DNA of 64,000 nucleotides, from positions 215,001-279,000 of the forward strand of contig JACSYO010002062.1 in NCBI GenBank assembly GCA_016806645.1. Reading direction: 5' to 3'. Below the pieces are notes generated by a model. The model was not told the DNA's origin. It made no database searches and saw only the letters and a program-made list of their open reading frames with translations. This document shows, piece by piece, positions 1 through 35,300 of the stretch; position 1 is the stretch's first letter; each line of letters opens with the position of its first letter. This DNA is from Ophiodon elongatus. Its lineage: Eukaryota > Chordata > Actinopteri > Perciformes > Hexagrammidae. A program made the position numbers and the translations under genes.

Positions 1-519
1 CGTGACAATGAGCAACTCTCGTGGGGAAAAAAATGGGGCCCCGCCTCCGACGCTGTATGCAGTTCTCTGTACACATCCACGGTTGGATGTGTTACATCCT
101 TGGCCACAATTTGGTGTCGCAGCTGGGGTGATCCCATCACGAGAGAGACTAGCTCAGCTTTACGGTCATTTGTGGTGTTGTACTGAATTGCATTGTCTGG
201 TATACAATATTAAAAAACAACCACATTGTACGGAGCTTGCTATTTCCTTCCTCAAAATTCAGTAATTTGTTACCATGTCAGTGAAACATTGACTGGAATT
301 TGTCTTGTTGTGTACTCCAGGTAGGCACTTCACATTCCTTTCTCACTTCCTTCTTTACTGTTTACAGAAGTTAGTTAGTTAGTTTTTATTTTCGTATATA
401 AAATGTTCCTAATAGTTAACTCTGACATTTACTTTGTTGTTATTTGGGCATTGACAGCTTTTATATCCACTTTGTCTCTAGAATGATGATAAAATAACCT
501 TAATGAACAAGAGATTACT

Positions 520-591
<72 letters not shown>

Positions 592-595
592 TTAC
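1..595 (-). other. plekhh2 intron 27 (partial), no further exon seen
   Basis: The next FERM exon should begin with a segment like the human KPITPSSLGSTFLWLAV; it is not present on the reverse strand here. The stretch holds the CA array at 522-587 and otherwise AT-rich unique-looking sequence. Confidence 0.7.
522..587. repeat. (CA)n microsatellite
   Basis: About 33 uninterrupted CA units. On the coding strand of plekhh2 it starts 8 bases into the intron, directly after the donor of exon 27. Confidence 0.98.
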
Positions 596-22725
<22,130 letters not shown>

Positions 22726-22737
22726 GCCGGGCCGACC

Positions 22738-25700
22738 CTGTGGAAGACCGACGCGCAGCAGTGAGAGACCTGTGATCAGCCGTGTGAGTGGGGGAAGAGA
22801 TGTTCTTCTCATCCCCCCCATTGTCTTGCTCAAGGGGCACTTAGGCAGGGAATGGTCGCCGACATGGAGGCTGCGGTTTGGTGCCTAGAGGACAATCAAT
22901 AGAACTCTAGCTTTTGTAAAGCTGTTTAGCATCTTCAGGTCTTCAGCTTTCAGGATAGTCACTGCAGGCAAAAACAGCATTTTTCATGCAGAATTTCGAG
23001 ATTTTGGTGCTGTTTTGCTTCCATAACATGTCTTCTGTCAGACTAGTAGAAAGCAAACATCCACAATACACATTCAGAGGGTTATTTTACTACTTTGTCT
23101 ATTTGAGCCTGCGGATTTCTACTAATTTCACCAAAAGTCACCATTAGATGAGGACACATTTGCATATTTAAACATAACATTCCAGAAAACTTGTAATACA
23201 ATAAATAATTGTCCTAGGATCAGTAATCAGCTGGGGAAGTTTCATGGTGATATCTTATTAGTTGTTGTTTTTTACCTTATTTACCTGTAGTGTCTTTAAA
23301 ATGTATGTAATTTTACAAAACATATCTTTAAAGGCTGTTTTCTCAAAATGAGTTTTTTCTCAGCCAGAAATTTCCACTTTAGTAGCTCCTATTCATACAA
23401 CAAACTTTTCAGTTTCATTCCTTTCTATATTCTGAAGGTTTTCACAAAGGGGTTGGTTCATATTTTATACAACATTTCATTCCTAAAAAAAAAGAAGTCA
23501 AAAACAGATTTATTTTTATGGTTGTTGACATTATTTTCAAATTTTATGGGATGTACAAATAGACATCCAAAATCCCCTTAGCAAAAACCCATGGGCTCTA
23601 ATATGTCAACAAAATGAAACAAGAATTTTGAACCTGGCTTTATCCAATGTTCACATTTCTGTTCTGGAAATGTATGCAACTCATTTAATAACGCAATGCC
23701 TCCATTTTCCGAAAACTTGTTATACAAAAACATAATTTTCAGTAATCAACTGTGGACGTTTCATGGCGGTTTCTATTAGTTATTCTTTTTACCCCATTCA
23801 CTTGGGGTGTCTCCCTTTAACAATTTGCATACCTAAGTTCCAGGTAATAACTTGTTTTTCTCCAGAACTTTTCTTGGAAGAAGCCCTGAAACTCATAAGG
23901 GTTGATGCTTACTTGTGTCAATATTGAATTAGGGCAACAAGTGCTGCATTTGTTCTTTAAATAATATTAAATCAATTACCAATGACCAAACAAACATATC
24001 GAGACTAGAAAAAAAAATACAGTTTGTAGTTGTTGTGCAGATGTTTTGCCACCAGCCAGCACCTGAAATATTCCAAGGGTCAAGTCCAGCTGGACAAGTG
24101 GGCGTATATCTTTTAGTCAAACAGGAATAATAAAATAAATTTAAAAACTTTTTCTCCAACACCCTTCACGGGACGGACTTGTATCATGTTGTTTTTTTTC
24201 CAGCTCTGTTGTCGGAAAACAGGCGTTAACGTACATAACGTACACAGAAAGAGATATGAGAGGAGAGAAGAGAAGAGGAGAGGAGAGGAGAGGAGAGAGG
24301 AGAGGAGAGGGGAGGAGATGAAAGCAGAGGAGACAAGACAAGATGAGATGAGATGAGATGAGATGAGAGGAGATGAGATGAGATGAGATGAGATGAGAGG
24401 AAATGAGATGAGAGGAGAGGGACAGATGAGGATCTCTGATGGAGGAGGAGGAAGATAGAAAAGCCTGCCTTTTTTTCTGGTCCTCCAAGTAATAACCTCT
24501 CATTACCGGCCTGGCCTGCTCACAAAAAGACTGCAAACATGTGTGGAGGGAGGCTGTTCAAAAAAAAAAAATGCTTTCCACAGGCTTATTTCTGTTGCCT
24601 GTTTTGCTGCGGTGAACACTGAAGGCAAAGAAGGGGGGTAGGGGGGCTCTCATCCCACAAAACAAAACAACATTAAAGGACTTTAACATGACTTATTGCA
24701 TGTGGTTGCCAGTTAAGGAATCATCCACCATATATCTGTTCTTACATTATACCTATCTATTTAAAAAACTAAAAAAAATGGCATTGTATTGTAATGTACC
24801 AAAACTTTATATTACTTTGAATCACTTTAAATATGCTACAGTTTGCACTGGGAAGCCCAATTAAGTTTTATTGTGAATTTTATGGAAGACCGCCCTCTTC
24901 ATAATCTAGTTTATTGTTCAGGTTTTAGTTGAATGAGGCCTTTTATTTACCCTGATACAAATATGATATTGTTATAGTGCCTTTGTTACAGTTATCTTAT
25001 GGGGAGTGCGGTTCAGGTTGTCTTCTGGGACGTTGACTTCGCTCACACCTCCTTGTGTGTCCCTGTTTTGTAGAATTTAATGAGATCCTGTGAGAATATT
25101 AGTCAATTTTCTATCGTGGAGGACGGGATATATGTACTTTTTTTTTTCAAGCGTCATTCCACAGAGATGATGAAAGGATGCGTGCGCTCAGTGGAAAACA
25201 CTGAAGGCCATTTGACCCCTGAACCCTGACTCTGAGTTTCTTTTTGTCTCTCTGTCTCACTTCCTGTCGTGTAAAGTCCGCCTCGGTGTAAAGAGAGAGT
25301 GGGCCCAGAATCTGCTGTCTGAGTGCTTCCCTGTGATTGTTGGGGTCTGGACTGGTGATGTAGTAGTGAGCCGTTAGACTGAACTGGAAGTAAAGCACCC
25401 TAATCACTGAGGTAATATCTATCATAAGATTATTTTACATTTTTAAAGGACCCCCAAACCCCCCTTCCCAAAAATAAAAAATATTTCATGATTCATACAG
25501 AAACTTAAAAAACACTCTGAGGCAAAAGGTGAAACTTTAAATAATCTGTGGTACTTTAAATTGAATGGACTATAATTCATCATAGCTCGTGTATTTTTGT
25601 TTTCTGTAAAGTTTTGCTTTCTGTTTCATTTAATTAACAAAAACAGTATATTTCATATAACACCAACCAGGAAAAGACACAAATAGCATCACTTATTTAT

Positions 25701-25959
25701 TTTGCTTCAATAATGAATTTATGAGTATTGGCAACCAGTAGAGACTGCTGTATTCACATTCATGAGTGTCTTCGACAAATCCTCAATTTCACATCACTTG
25801 TTCTACCAAATAGCGACCATCTGAGAAACCGGTCACGTTTTTCCTGCTAATTTGGTCTTTGTTGAGCTATAACATTGCCATTCAAATAGACAACTCTTTG
25901 TCGTTTCCTATTTAATAAAAAAAAAAAGTGCACATTTTCATCAAAGTTTCTCGACTTAC
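22738..25959. other. plekhh2 intron 1, 3.2 kb
   Basis: Between the non-coding first exon and the first coding exon. Apart from the polypurine array at 24249-24460 it shows AT-rich sequence without a supported element. Confidence 0.6.
24249..24460. repeat. Polypurine (GAGGA/GAGAT)n tract
   Basis: About 200 bases of nearly pure purine on the plus strand, changing from GGAGA-type to GAGAT-type pentamers. Mirror-like purine tracts of this kind can form triplex DNA. Confidence 0.92.
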
Positions 25960-26130
25960 CCCTCGAGATTATCTGATGGATCGAAACTATGCGACGGACT
26001 TCAGTCCATGTCGACTCCAGCGTCTATACATTTTCTTGTTGATCCTGTGGAGAAAAATCCTGATTCATGAGTAAAACGGTGAATTTCTCTCTTGCCCCAG
26101 AGGATTTCATTTCAGCTCTCGGGGAAAAAG
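25960..26130 (-). other. plekhh2: plekhh2 putative non-coding exon 1 (5' UTR)
   Basis: The first coding exon has its own acceptor 12 bases before the ATG, so an upstream leader exon must exist. The reverse strand reads CTCGAGGG|GTAAGTCG at 25960/25959, a strong donor next to the divergent promoter. The 5' limit is not visible; 26130 is only a guess. Confidence 0.5.
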
Positions 26131-26360
26131 TTGGAGACGGGTTGGATTTTTAAGAGGGTGTGGTTAAGCACGACACGGCCAATCACGTCTTCGGTGGGCG
26201 TGTCCCGGTGCCGCAGAACTACGACGCCCCGTGTTTGATCGGCGTGTGTGTCCGCCAATGAGAATCCGGAGCGCTACTTCAGGACCAGACCAGTTTCTGA
26301 GGGCGGTGTGTTACAATTTATCGGAAGTGACGTGCCCACATGTGCAGCATGGACCGTAGG
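25960..26360. promoter_or_regulatory. Divergent promoter of plekhh2 (-) and thada (+)
   Basis: CpG-containing interval between the plekhh2 leader exon and the thada 5' end. It carries CCAAT boxes at 26179-26183 and 26255-26259 and an ETS/CRE-like CGGAAGTGACG at 26322-26332. No TATA box in a convincing place. NF-Y, ETS (GABP) and CRE sites are typical of TATA-less bidirectional promoters of housekeeping genes. Confidence 0.65.
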
Positions 26361-27097
26361 TGTGTCAAGCTAGCGGGAACGATACAGGGGAAATGAATGA
26401 GTGTGGCAACAAGTTTAAAGTTTTACAACATACATGTTTGGAGAAGTTGTTCAACCACACAGCTCGCAAAAAAATATGTATTTTCAACAACATGAAATCA
26501 AATAAAGCACAAGTATATTTGCAAAAAGTTGATATAAATTGCATTTCCTATTGTTTTTGGGCATGATGTTTAAAGTTCGTTTTATTCTGAAAAATATGTA
26601 CCGGAAATGAGAGCTTTTTTTATCCTCGAGCTTGACACGAATTACAGCTAACGTTACCAGCCGAAACAGAAGAGCTCCTAGTGATAACCTCATGCTGAAT
26701 TGAGGTGAATGCTAGCTACTTTTATTCAACTTTTAACTTTTATTTAGCTGTTCCAACTCTTTGTGAGCGTTACTGTGTCAAGCGGTGTTTGCCATTTGTT
26801 TGCCATTTGATGCAGAGACGGCTAACTTAGCAATAGTTGGCTAACAGTTGTCCTGCAGCGGTAACGTGTGCGTGTGTGTGTGACTTAAGTGTCTTAAGTG
26901 TGCCATGAATAAAGAAACAAATTATTTTTCATTTATGGACTGTTATTAATGTGACAGTCGATAAGGGTCACTGTATTTCAACCCTGTGGTTTGTGTTCTC
27001 CATAACCAGGCCATGTAGAAGACAGTTGTAAAGTTCGAATTCTTGTTTTAGACAAACACTGAAATGAGAGTGAATGAACTGTTGTTGTGCGTCTCAG
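26361..27097 (+). other. thada: thada 5' region: leader exon and intron 1, boundaries unresolved
   Basis: The first coding exon begins with an acceptor (CTCAG|GCACAG), so a non-coding leader lies upstream. Possible donors are CGTAG|GTGTGT at 26360 and GCAGCG|GTAACG at 26861; sequence alone does not decide. Confidence 0.4.
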
Positions 27098-27195
27098 GCA
27101 CAGGGCAGGCCGAGTCATGGTGGTGAAGAAGAATAAGACAACAGCCAGAGTGGAGGCTGTGGCTCTGGATGAGGAGAAACTACACAGGCTGATGG
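27098..27195 (+). CDS. thada: thada exon 2, start codon, residues 1-26
   Basis: Acceptor CTCAG|GCACAG, 19 bases of 5' UTR, ATG at 27117, donor ATGG|GTAATG. Basic N-terminus MVVKKNKTTARV. Ends in phase 1. Confidence 0.9.
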
Positions 27196-30100
27196 GTAAT
27201 GTGACCACGCTGCTATGGTTGATTTAAAAACAAAGTCATTCATCCTTTTGCCTGTCATCCTATAACCAGTGGGGGACCCTGGGACAAAATCAAATGGGGG
27301 TCCATTGTCTAATTTGTGTCAGTTCAGAGTCCTTGGCTTGAAAAAGTCTGGGAACCTCCCTACACAGTCCATATATATTTATATATCATAGTGTTTAATA
27401 TCTATTATTGTGTGATCTTTCCTAGCGTCCCTCTCTGTGGATGGAGGAGAGGATGGAGTCCAGCAGGTCGCCCAGACCCTGCAGTCCTGCTTGGAGCTGT
27501 CGGAGCCTGTGCATCAGATCCAGCTGGTTAAAAAGGTTCGTTGGGATGTAATAAAAGAGTACATTTAAAAAAAGCACCTCTTTTCAACATGCAGAGATTA
27601 TGTTGACTTGTTTCTTTTATGTTGTTTTTAGCTTTTTGCTGTTGTGTTGTGAAGTCTGTTATTTGTGCTTTTAAGTGTGGAACTTTTATGCTGCCGTCTT
27701 GGCCAGGACTCCCTCAGAAAAGAGATTTTGAACCTCAATGAGAGTGTCTTGGATAATTAAAGGTTAAATAAATAAATATTCGTAGTATAAAAAAAAAAAA
27801 GCTTGATAAAAAATGTTGCGTAACAACAGGTTTAGTGCATGTTTACTTTCCATTATTTTACAAACTATGTGGATGGAATGCTACCATACAGTAGATGACC
27901 ATTGTGTGTCCATTCTGCACCAGGCAGGGTCCCAGCTGGAGGCGCTGACTGAAGAGAAGCCCGATGGAGCCCTTCTACAGGCCTGTCTACACGCCCTGTC
28001 TCTGGTCTACACCTCTCTGCAGGCCAAGAACCCCCTGCGACGAGCCATCGCCAGGTACACAGCTATCTGTTCGAGTCTTTGAGATGGGAGACGATAAGAT
28101 GGCCAGTGTAGGAGCGTCGATTTTATTCTGCCTTCAAAGGGCAAACTTCTTTGATCTGTGGTGTGTGATCCTAGTCACACATGTAGATGCAATATCAGAG
28201 TTCAAGTAGCAGGGAGTTGGGCAAACTGTCATCGCCTGTGAATTGCTCTCAGACCAAAACTTAAGGGTCCTCAACTTTAGGACCTTCAAACTCTGCCAGT
28301 TAAAGTGACAGTGTGTAGGATTTGGCGACATCTAGCGGTGTGTTTGCAGATGGCAACCAACTCCCCCGCTAAACTCCTCCCTTTCCAAGGCTGTGGTGAC
28401 CGCGAAACCTACCGTAATGCCGTCCGCCTCGCTCAAAGACGATCCTTACCATAATGATACCATTTTTAGGAGCAATGGAAATCAGACGGTGAAAAGCTCT
28501 AGTTTTGTTCTCTCTGGGCTTCTGTAGAAACATGGACCCGTTCCTTATGTAGATTTGAAGGGCTTATTCTGTCACTAAAACACGTGATTCTACCTAATGA
28601 AAACATAGTAATGGATACTCTATTCCATTTCTGCTACTGGATCCCCGAAATGCTGTGCCTTTTTTACGAGTTTAGCCTCAGGATGTTTTGTGAACACAGC
28701 CCCCCCTCCCCCCCAATCAATAAAACGTCTCCGTGTTGCTTTCCTCAGTGCCTTATCTTCAGCACCAGCCTGGCTGCAGGAGCACACTTTAAGCAGTTTG
28801 TCCGCCTGCTTGTCCGACTGTCTGTCCAACCCGACTTCAGAGCAGTACCCACACATCGTAGACACCGTCGCTGCCTGTCTGGACAGCTTCCCTCTCGGTG
28901 AGTGGGTGTCTGCCTTATTCTACTTTAGATCACCACAGTTATCATATAAACCTGACTTCTTATTGGAGAATAACTACTTTTCCATAATTGTCCTTTTCTC
29001 CAGGCGAGAGATGCATCAACAAACTGTTGCCTGAAGGTAAATATCCTGCTTCCTTGTTTAGAAAAAACAAAACAAAAAAGTAAGTGAGGAAAGCCTCTCA
29101 TTGACTCTCTTCTCCTCTATGTAGTGTTGCAGTTTCTTCACAAGGGGTTGAGTGAATACCTGCACCAGAACAGGTATAGTAGCTGTGTTCCATATCTTCC
29201 TGTTCCTTAATTGTGTCTCAGTATCACACATTGAAAGTGAATTTCAATTAAATTGCAGTCCCACCGGCCGGGTCACGTATTGATGGGAATCTGGGGACAA
29301 CGTAATAGCTCGTTGTTGATCCGTGTCTCTGTCGCCCCCTGCTGTTTGTCCAAGTGGCCTGACAGGACGTCACATTGCCCAGGCCCAGCTGATGCAGTCG
29401 TGCCTGGCTGCGGTGAAGACGTCCGTGCTGGTGATCCAGAGGTCCCAGCAGACGATCAGCGCCGGCCTGCGGGCCGAACGGAATCGCTGCAAGCTGGAGG
29501 ACACACTGAGCGGCCTGCTGGGCCGCTACGCGCACATCCTCACCGATGGTACGAAGGAGGACTCAAAAATGTAAAAACAGCCTGGGATACACAGCCAGCT
29601 GCTGGATGTAGACCTGTAGGTCTGCCTTCAATTGAATGCAGAAACATCCATCGACAACCATCCTGAGTATTCATTTATCACTTACTTTCACAAGAAGTGT
29701 TAAATTCCAGGAACAGATAACACGCGTTGTTTTAATGCTTTTCTTGACCCAAGAGTCTGTTTCATCATACCTCTCATAAGCTGTTTTGTTTTCAAGTAAT
29801 GGACACAACCTTGATATCATAGGTAATAGATAATATACCATATGAGTCTGAGCTACACTTAGACATTGTGTATTTGGTAATGGCATCTTAGCATGAACCC
29901 TGGAGGAGTCTGTAATCCTATCTTTTTGGGAAAAAAAGTTCTCAAGTTTTCACAGTATGTTTAAGACTGATTCTGTTCACAAAAGATAAATCTGTTCTAA
30001 GCAGCTTCACAGGAGCTGATGAATAGATTGTAAAGCCCTCCGAGGCTAATTTGTGATTTTGGGCTATACAAAATAAATTGAATTGAATTGAACTTCCCAA

Positions 30101-32306
30101 ATTGCTTCAGCACTTTGAATGAGGGCCATTTACACTTGTAAATAGGACACTAATAGCTACTCGTACACGCTTCCCTCTCACTTCTTTCCTCCCATTTGTT
30201 TTTTCTGTTACTAGAGGAGTTCGTCCAGTCAGTTCAGAGCACAGCCGCCATGGCTGTAGTTTTATTGATCAGGTCTGTCATGGGTCGTGGCGATGAAGTT
30301 GCCACCGTGGTGAGTAGAGGATTAAGAACTCTGTATTGTACAATCACGCATGCATTTTTGAGAATGTTGGACAGAAGCTCCGAATGAGACTGACTCTGGA
30401 AATGTTCTTGTCATTTGTGTATCAGGTGTGCAGTTTACTGCGTAGCTCGGCGGTGGGTTTGGACTCGGCCCCTCACTGGCTAAAGCGGCGGTGTGAGGGT
30501 CTGTGTACCAGCGGTCGCCCGCCGGGTGTCTCCCTGTACCTGTGTCATGGGGCTCTGGCCATGCTGAGCTGGAAGGGCGCTCTCCCAGGGCCACAGTGGG
30601 AAGAGTTGCTGCTGTTGGTTGCAAACACTCTGCTGGATCTAGATGTCAGGTAGGTCTGCAAAACAGATCCCCATTCAGTCCTTGCTACTCTAGGTAGCAA
30701 TCCTTTCATCCTAGCAGAGGTTTCACTATTAGAATTTGTCTCAAAAGTCCTTTTTAAAACACAATAAGTGATTCATAATTTCAGCATGTTGACAGCATGT
30801 CTGTTTTTCCTTCTTTGCCGTAGTATAAAGGAGTCCAGTACAGCCATGGTGGTGGCTCGCGTTCTGACCCTGTGGAGCAGCGCTGCCTTGGACTGCCTGC
30901 AGGCGGGGGGGCAGCCCTGTCCTACCCGCCTCCAACAGTCCCTCAGTGGAGGCTCGGAGCTACAGCGACACCTGCTGGAGCACATCTACTCCCACTGGGA
31001 GCACCCACTAGACGGGGTCCGCCACCAGACCCGCTCCCTGTTCCGCAACCACCTCCTCCTCCATCAGCACACCAGCCCGTCCGTCTCTGACCCAACCGAG
31101 GACCCCTACGTCTCAGGGCTCACCCGGAGCCTGCTGGGGCTGGAGTGGCACATGCGGGGGAAGTACGGCTCCTTGGGCTGCCTCGTGGAGCTCTACGGGG
31201 CGGGCCACCTGCTCGACATCCAGCCCCAGCTGCCCTCGTGTCTCCTGGGCCTGATGGGCGACCAGACCCTGGCTCCTTACGCCAGCGACCTCCTGGAGAG
31301 GCTGTTTGTGAGCCACAAGGCGCAGCTGGCCAGTGAGGCGGGCGCAGCAGACGAGACAGCCACACAGGACTGGATGGAGCGCTGGCACCAGACCTGGGTC
31401 ACCCCCCTGCTACAGGTGCTGTGCCGCGCCAGGCTGGACCAGACCACGTACATCCTGGACTATTTCCTGCCCAAGCTGCTCCGCTGCAGCCCCTCCAGTC
31501 TGGCGCACATGGTGCGGGCCTTGCAGGACATGACGCCGCCGTGCAGCACAGGTGAAGGCGCAAACACACCAGACGTCTGCACATAAAACACACATTTGCG
31601 TCCCCATGAATCTGCAAGTGTCTCCTCCCTTCTGGTTATCCTCATGATATAACAGCTGCATATTAATGTCTCTCAACTTCACAAAGCATTCTGTTGTGGC
31701 AAGAAATATTGTCAAAACATCTCCACAGTTCGCGGACATGACGAAGTTTTAAACCGCTCTATAAATGCTGTTGGTCTGCCCTCGTCAGGTCCTTCGGGCA
31801 GCAGGGGCGCACTGGGAGCTCTCATGACATGCCTGCGGGCAGCGAGGGCCCAGGGTGTTGTTCCGTCCTCAAAGGAGGGTCTGTGGGGAGGACTGGTGCC
31901 CCTCTTCCTGCTCCAACAAGCACTGGTACACAAACACGATCAAGTGAGTGTCTGTGTCCTCATGTGCTGTTTTCAGAATTGTTTGTGTTTTTATGTTTCC
32001 ATAAATTTTGTGTGGCATGTACACGTCTTGGACTTCCAATGTCTCATCCGATCCTACCCGCCAGGTGAGGATGGACGCTTTGGGTTTGGTGTGCGAGAGC
32101 CACCGCAGCACAGAGGCCGTGACCTCCCAGGAAATGGACCTGATCCGCCACTTCCTGCCACCCAATCTCAACAGCCAGGCACCAGGCGTCAGACAGCAGA
32201 CAGTCAGCCTGCTGAGGAAGGTCAGCCATTTACCGCACATTGCTTTTTCGTGTTTTAAAAAAATAAATAATTATGCTTTCGTTGCCGGCGTTCTAGCTTT
32301 TAAAAA

Positions 32307-32337
<31 letters not shown>

Positions 32338-35300
32338 TTTTATTTTCTCACTGAATTGGAAATGTTAAGGTAGTAAAAGTAAGCTTGTTGGCCTCGGAGC
32401 AGTTTATAGAAGGATTGGAACTAATTATCTTTGCCGGGCATAAGCCTGTGGGGAGATCATGCGGCTGTTTGTTTGTGTCTCCACGGCTAATCTCGCAGCC
32501 TGATATTTTTTGTGCTCATTTCCGACTGTATGCTCTACGACCTCTCTGGTTGCTGTGATTAACAATTTAAAAAAAAAATCTTTTTCATTGACTGCTCACT
32601 CCTCGCTTCTAATCGGCCGTTAGGGGCCGCAGGTGATCATCAACTGCTTTAGTAGCAAAAGGCATTTTGGGTCATTGGCTAGGTAACAAATAAACTTCAC
32701 CTACGTATTCTCCTTAGACTCATTCCTTGAAATCCTCTTCTGTGCAGCTGCTTTGTAGAATGAAGGACAGCACTCTGCTGCTGCAGAGGAGACTGATCCA
32801 GGAGAGGGAGCAGGAGCAGAGGGAAGGAGACCAGCACACACTACATCTGTACAAGGTATACCACACTCGCAGCAACGCAGAGTTCTACCTGAGTTTGGGT
32901 TATAAAAATAAACTGAAGGACTTGGTGTGTGTGTGTGTGTGTGTGTGTTTGTGATGTAGGAGTTCCTGCGTTGGCTGTGTGTGAAGCTGCTGGAGGTTTT
33001 GCTTCCCGGATCTTCTTTCTCCAAATGCCTCATGTCCCTCCACCTGCTGTGTCTACTGGGCGAGCTCTTCACCTTCAGCACCGGTACACCTACTGCTCAT
33101 CAGCACCAGCAGTCATCTATGACTTCTCAAACTTAACAAACATCACAAGTGTGTTTAAAAAAAATAAAATGCAGTTACTAACATTATGGCAAGTACAAGA
33201 TGTTGCAAAAGTAGTACTCAATACAATTTTTGATGAAGTTGTCACCGAAAAAGCAGCTGAATCATTTCAGCATTTTAAACTACGTTGAAACACTTTTTAT
33301 ACACAATACCAGACAATTAAAATGTGTCTTCCTGGTAAAACAATATGCATAGTACATATAAATGTTACTAAAGTTGACCAAAGAGCTCAGAACATGGTCT
33401 TGTATTTAGGGCTGTACCACATAGTTGTCATTCAGAGGATCAGGTTACGCGAACATTATTAGTATTATATTATTTCTAGAATTAGATTCCAGTGGTGGCT
33501 GCGTGGGATTGTGATCCAAACATTTCCAGTAACTCCAGAGCATTGCAACTTTTAAAAGTTATTGAAAAGAGATGCATGTAATCATTTCCAAAATTCAGTT
33601 CAACATGTTTTTATCAAACAAAAGAGTCTGCTTCAATCCATATTTGTTGGCGTTAAGCCTTTCAAAAACAGTTTGCTCTCCCGCTGACCTCACACACTGA
33701 CAAGTTATATTCATTAAATAAATGTTTTTTAATATGTAAAAAAAATTAAATAATTTAATCCGATGAATCACTTTATTCAAATTCAGGATTTTGTTTTTAA
33801 GGATCTTCAATTTCTTTTTTCCGGGTGATGACGACATAAAATATGACGACAGACATTCCAAACTACAATATGAGCTCTGAATTTAAAACTATGACATTCG
33901 GTGCGGTCCTAGTTGTATTTCGTCCAGCACGCTCCGAGCAGTCTGGAGTTCAATGCTTTACTCAAGGACACCTCAGTGGCGACGCTTGGCTCATGTCATG
34001 GAAGGCATCTCTCCATTGCTGCCTGAACCAGCCAGCCTCCCCGTCGCTGGCCAGCGTCTCCACTTCGACGCCAACCTGGCGCTCCAGCTGGCTCGGCGTT
34101 CACTCCGCCTCCTGTCCCTCACTGTCCCTCACTGTCTCCTTGCTGCGTTCTCTTCACCTCCACCTCTCTGTGTCCTCCTCAGGGCCCGATGGGTTTGCCC
34201 TCGGCGAGGCTGTGACCTCTGCCCACGCTCAGAGCGTCCTCTACTGCGTTGCCAGCAACTTCCTGGAAGTCAAACAGCTGGCCTCCACGTTACTACGGCA
34301 ACTCCCGCAATCGGCTGTGGGACTTCAGGTTAATATAAAAAATGTGATTCTTCAGATGTGGCATCTTTTTGATTTCGTTTGATGCCACTGATATTGTTTT
34401 TTATAGCAATAGGTTAATGATTTAGTATTATTTATGTTTCATAATGAAAATGTGTTTACATTTCTGTCATATAAATTAACTTCTATTTAGATCCATATCT
34501 CAATCTGTGGCGTGTGTTCCGAACTTTACTGACCTCCCCTCGGGCCTTTATGGCGCTAGGTCCCGGAGAGGACACGCGGTGTCCTTCAGGCTGCTCTGGA
34601 CCTCAGCACCAGCACCAAGCCCTTCGACAGCGTCACGGCAGCCCACCTCCTCAACCTGCTGCTCCACCAGCCGGACCTGGGCCCCGACCTGGGCCCGGCT
34701 CTGCTGCACTGCGCCCAGGAGCGGGGCCTTGAATTCCAGCCTCCCTCCTCCTCACCAGCGACCCAGCCCTCTGAAGCGGTCATCTTGGAGCTCAATGCGC
34801 TGGCTGGTAAGATCCAGAAGCATAGCCTTCATAAGTTTATTGGCACTGAATAAAATGGATTGTGTTTCTCTTCAGTGGTTCAGTTCTTGCTGCGCCGTCT
34901 GCAGTCGGAGGTGGCGAGGTCCGAGTCGTCTCTCTTGCAGGCAGCTGCTTCCTATCCCCTCTATGGCAGAGCCCACTGCATCACTGCTGTCCTGCAGCAT
35001 CTAAACACTGAGTGAGCACATGAACGCATGCACATCTACTTCCATTTGGATCTGCTGCTTTTGCTGTTGGCGTGTATTCCAACAGCAAAGTCAGCCATGA
35101 CCTTAGTTCTAAACAGACTTGTTTACTGTACGTTTTGTGTGTTTAGGAGTTTGAGTCAGACGGAGCAGTGGCGATGTGTGGTGTCGGAGCTGGTTGCTGT
35201 TTGCTACAGGATGTCCGACGTGGTCTCCCCTGTGGTCCAGAGCTCCTCCCCAGAGGGACTCATCCCCATGGATACGGACTCAGGTAATCAGATTTCTCCA

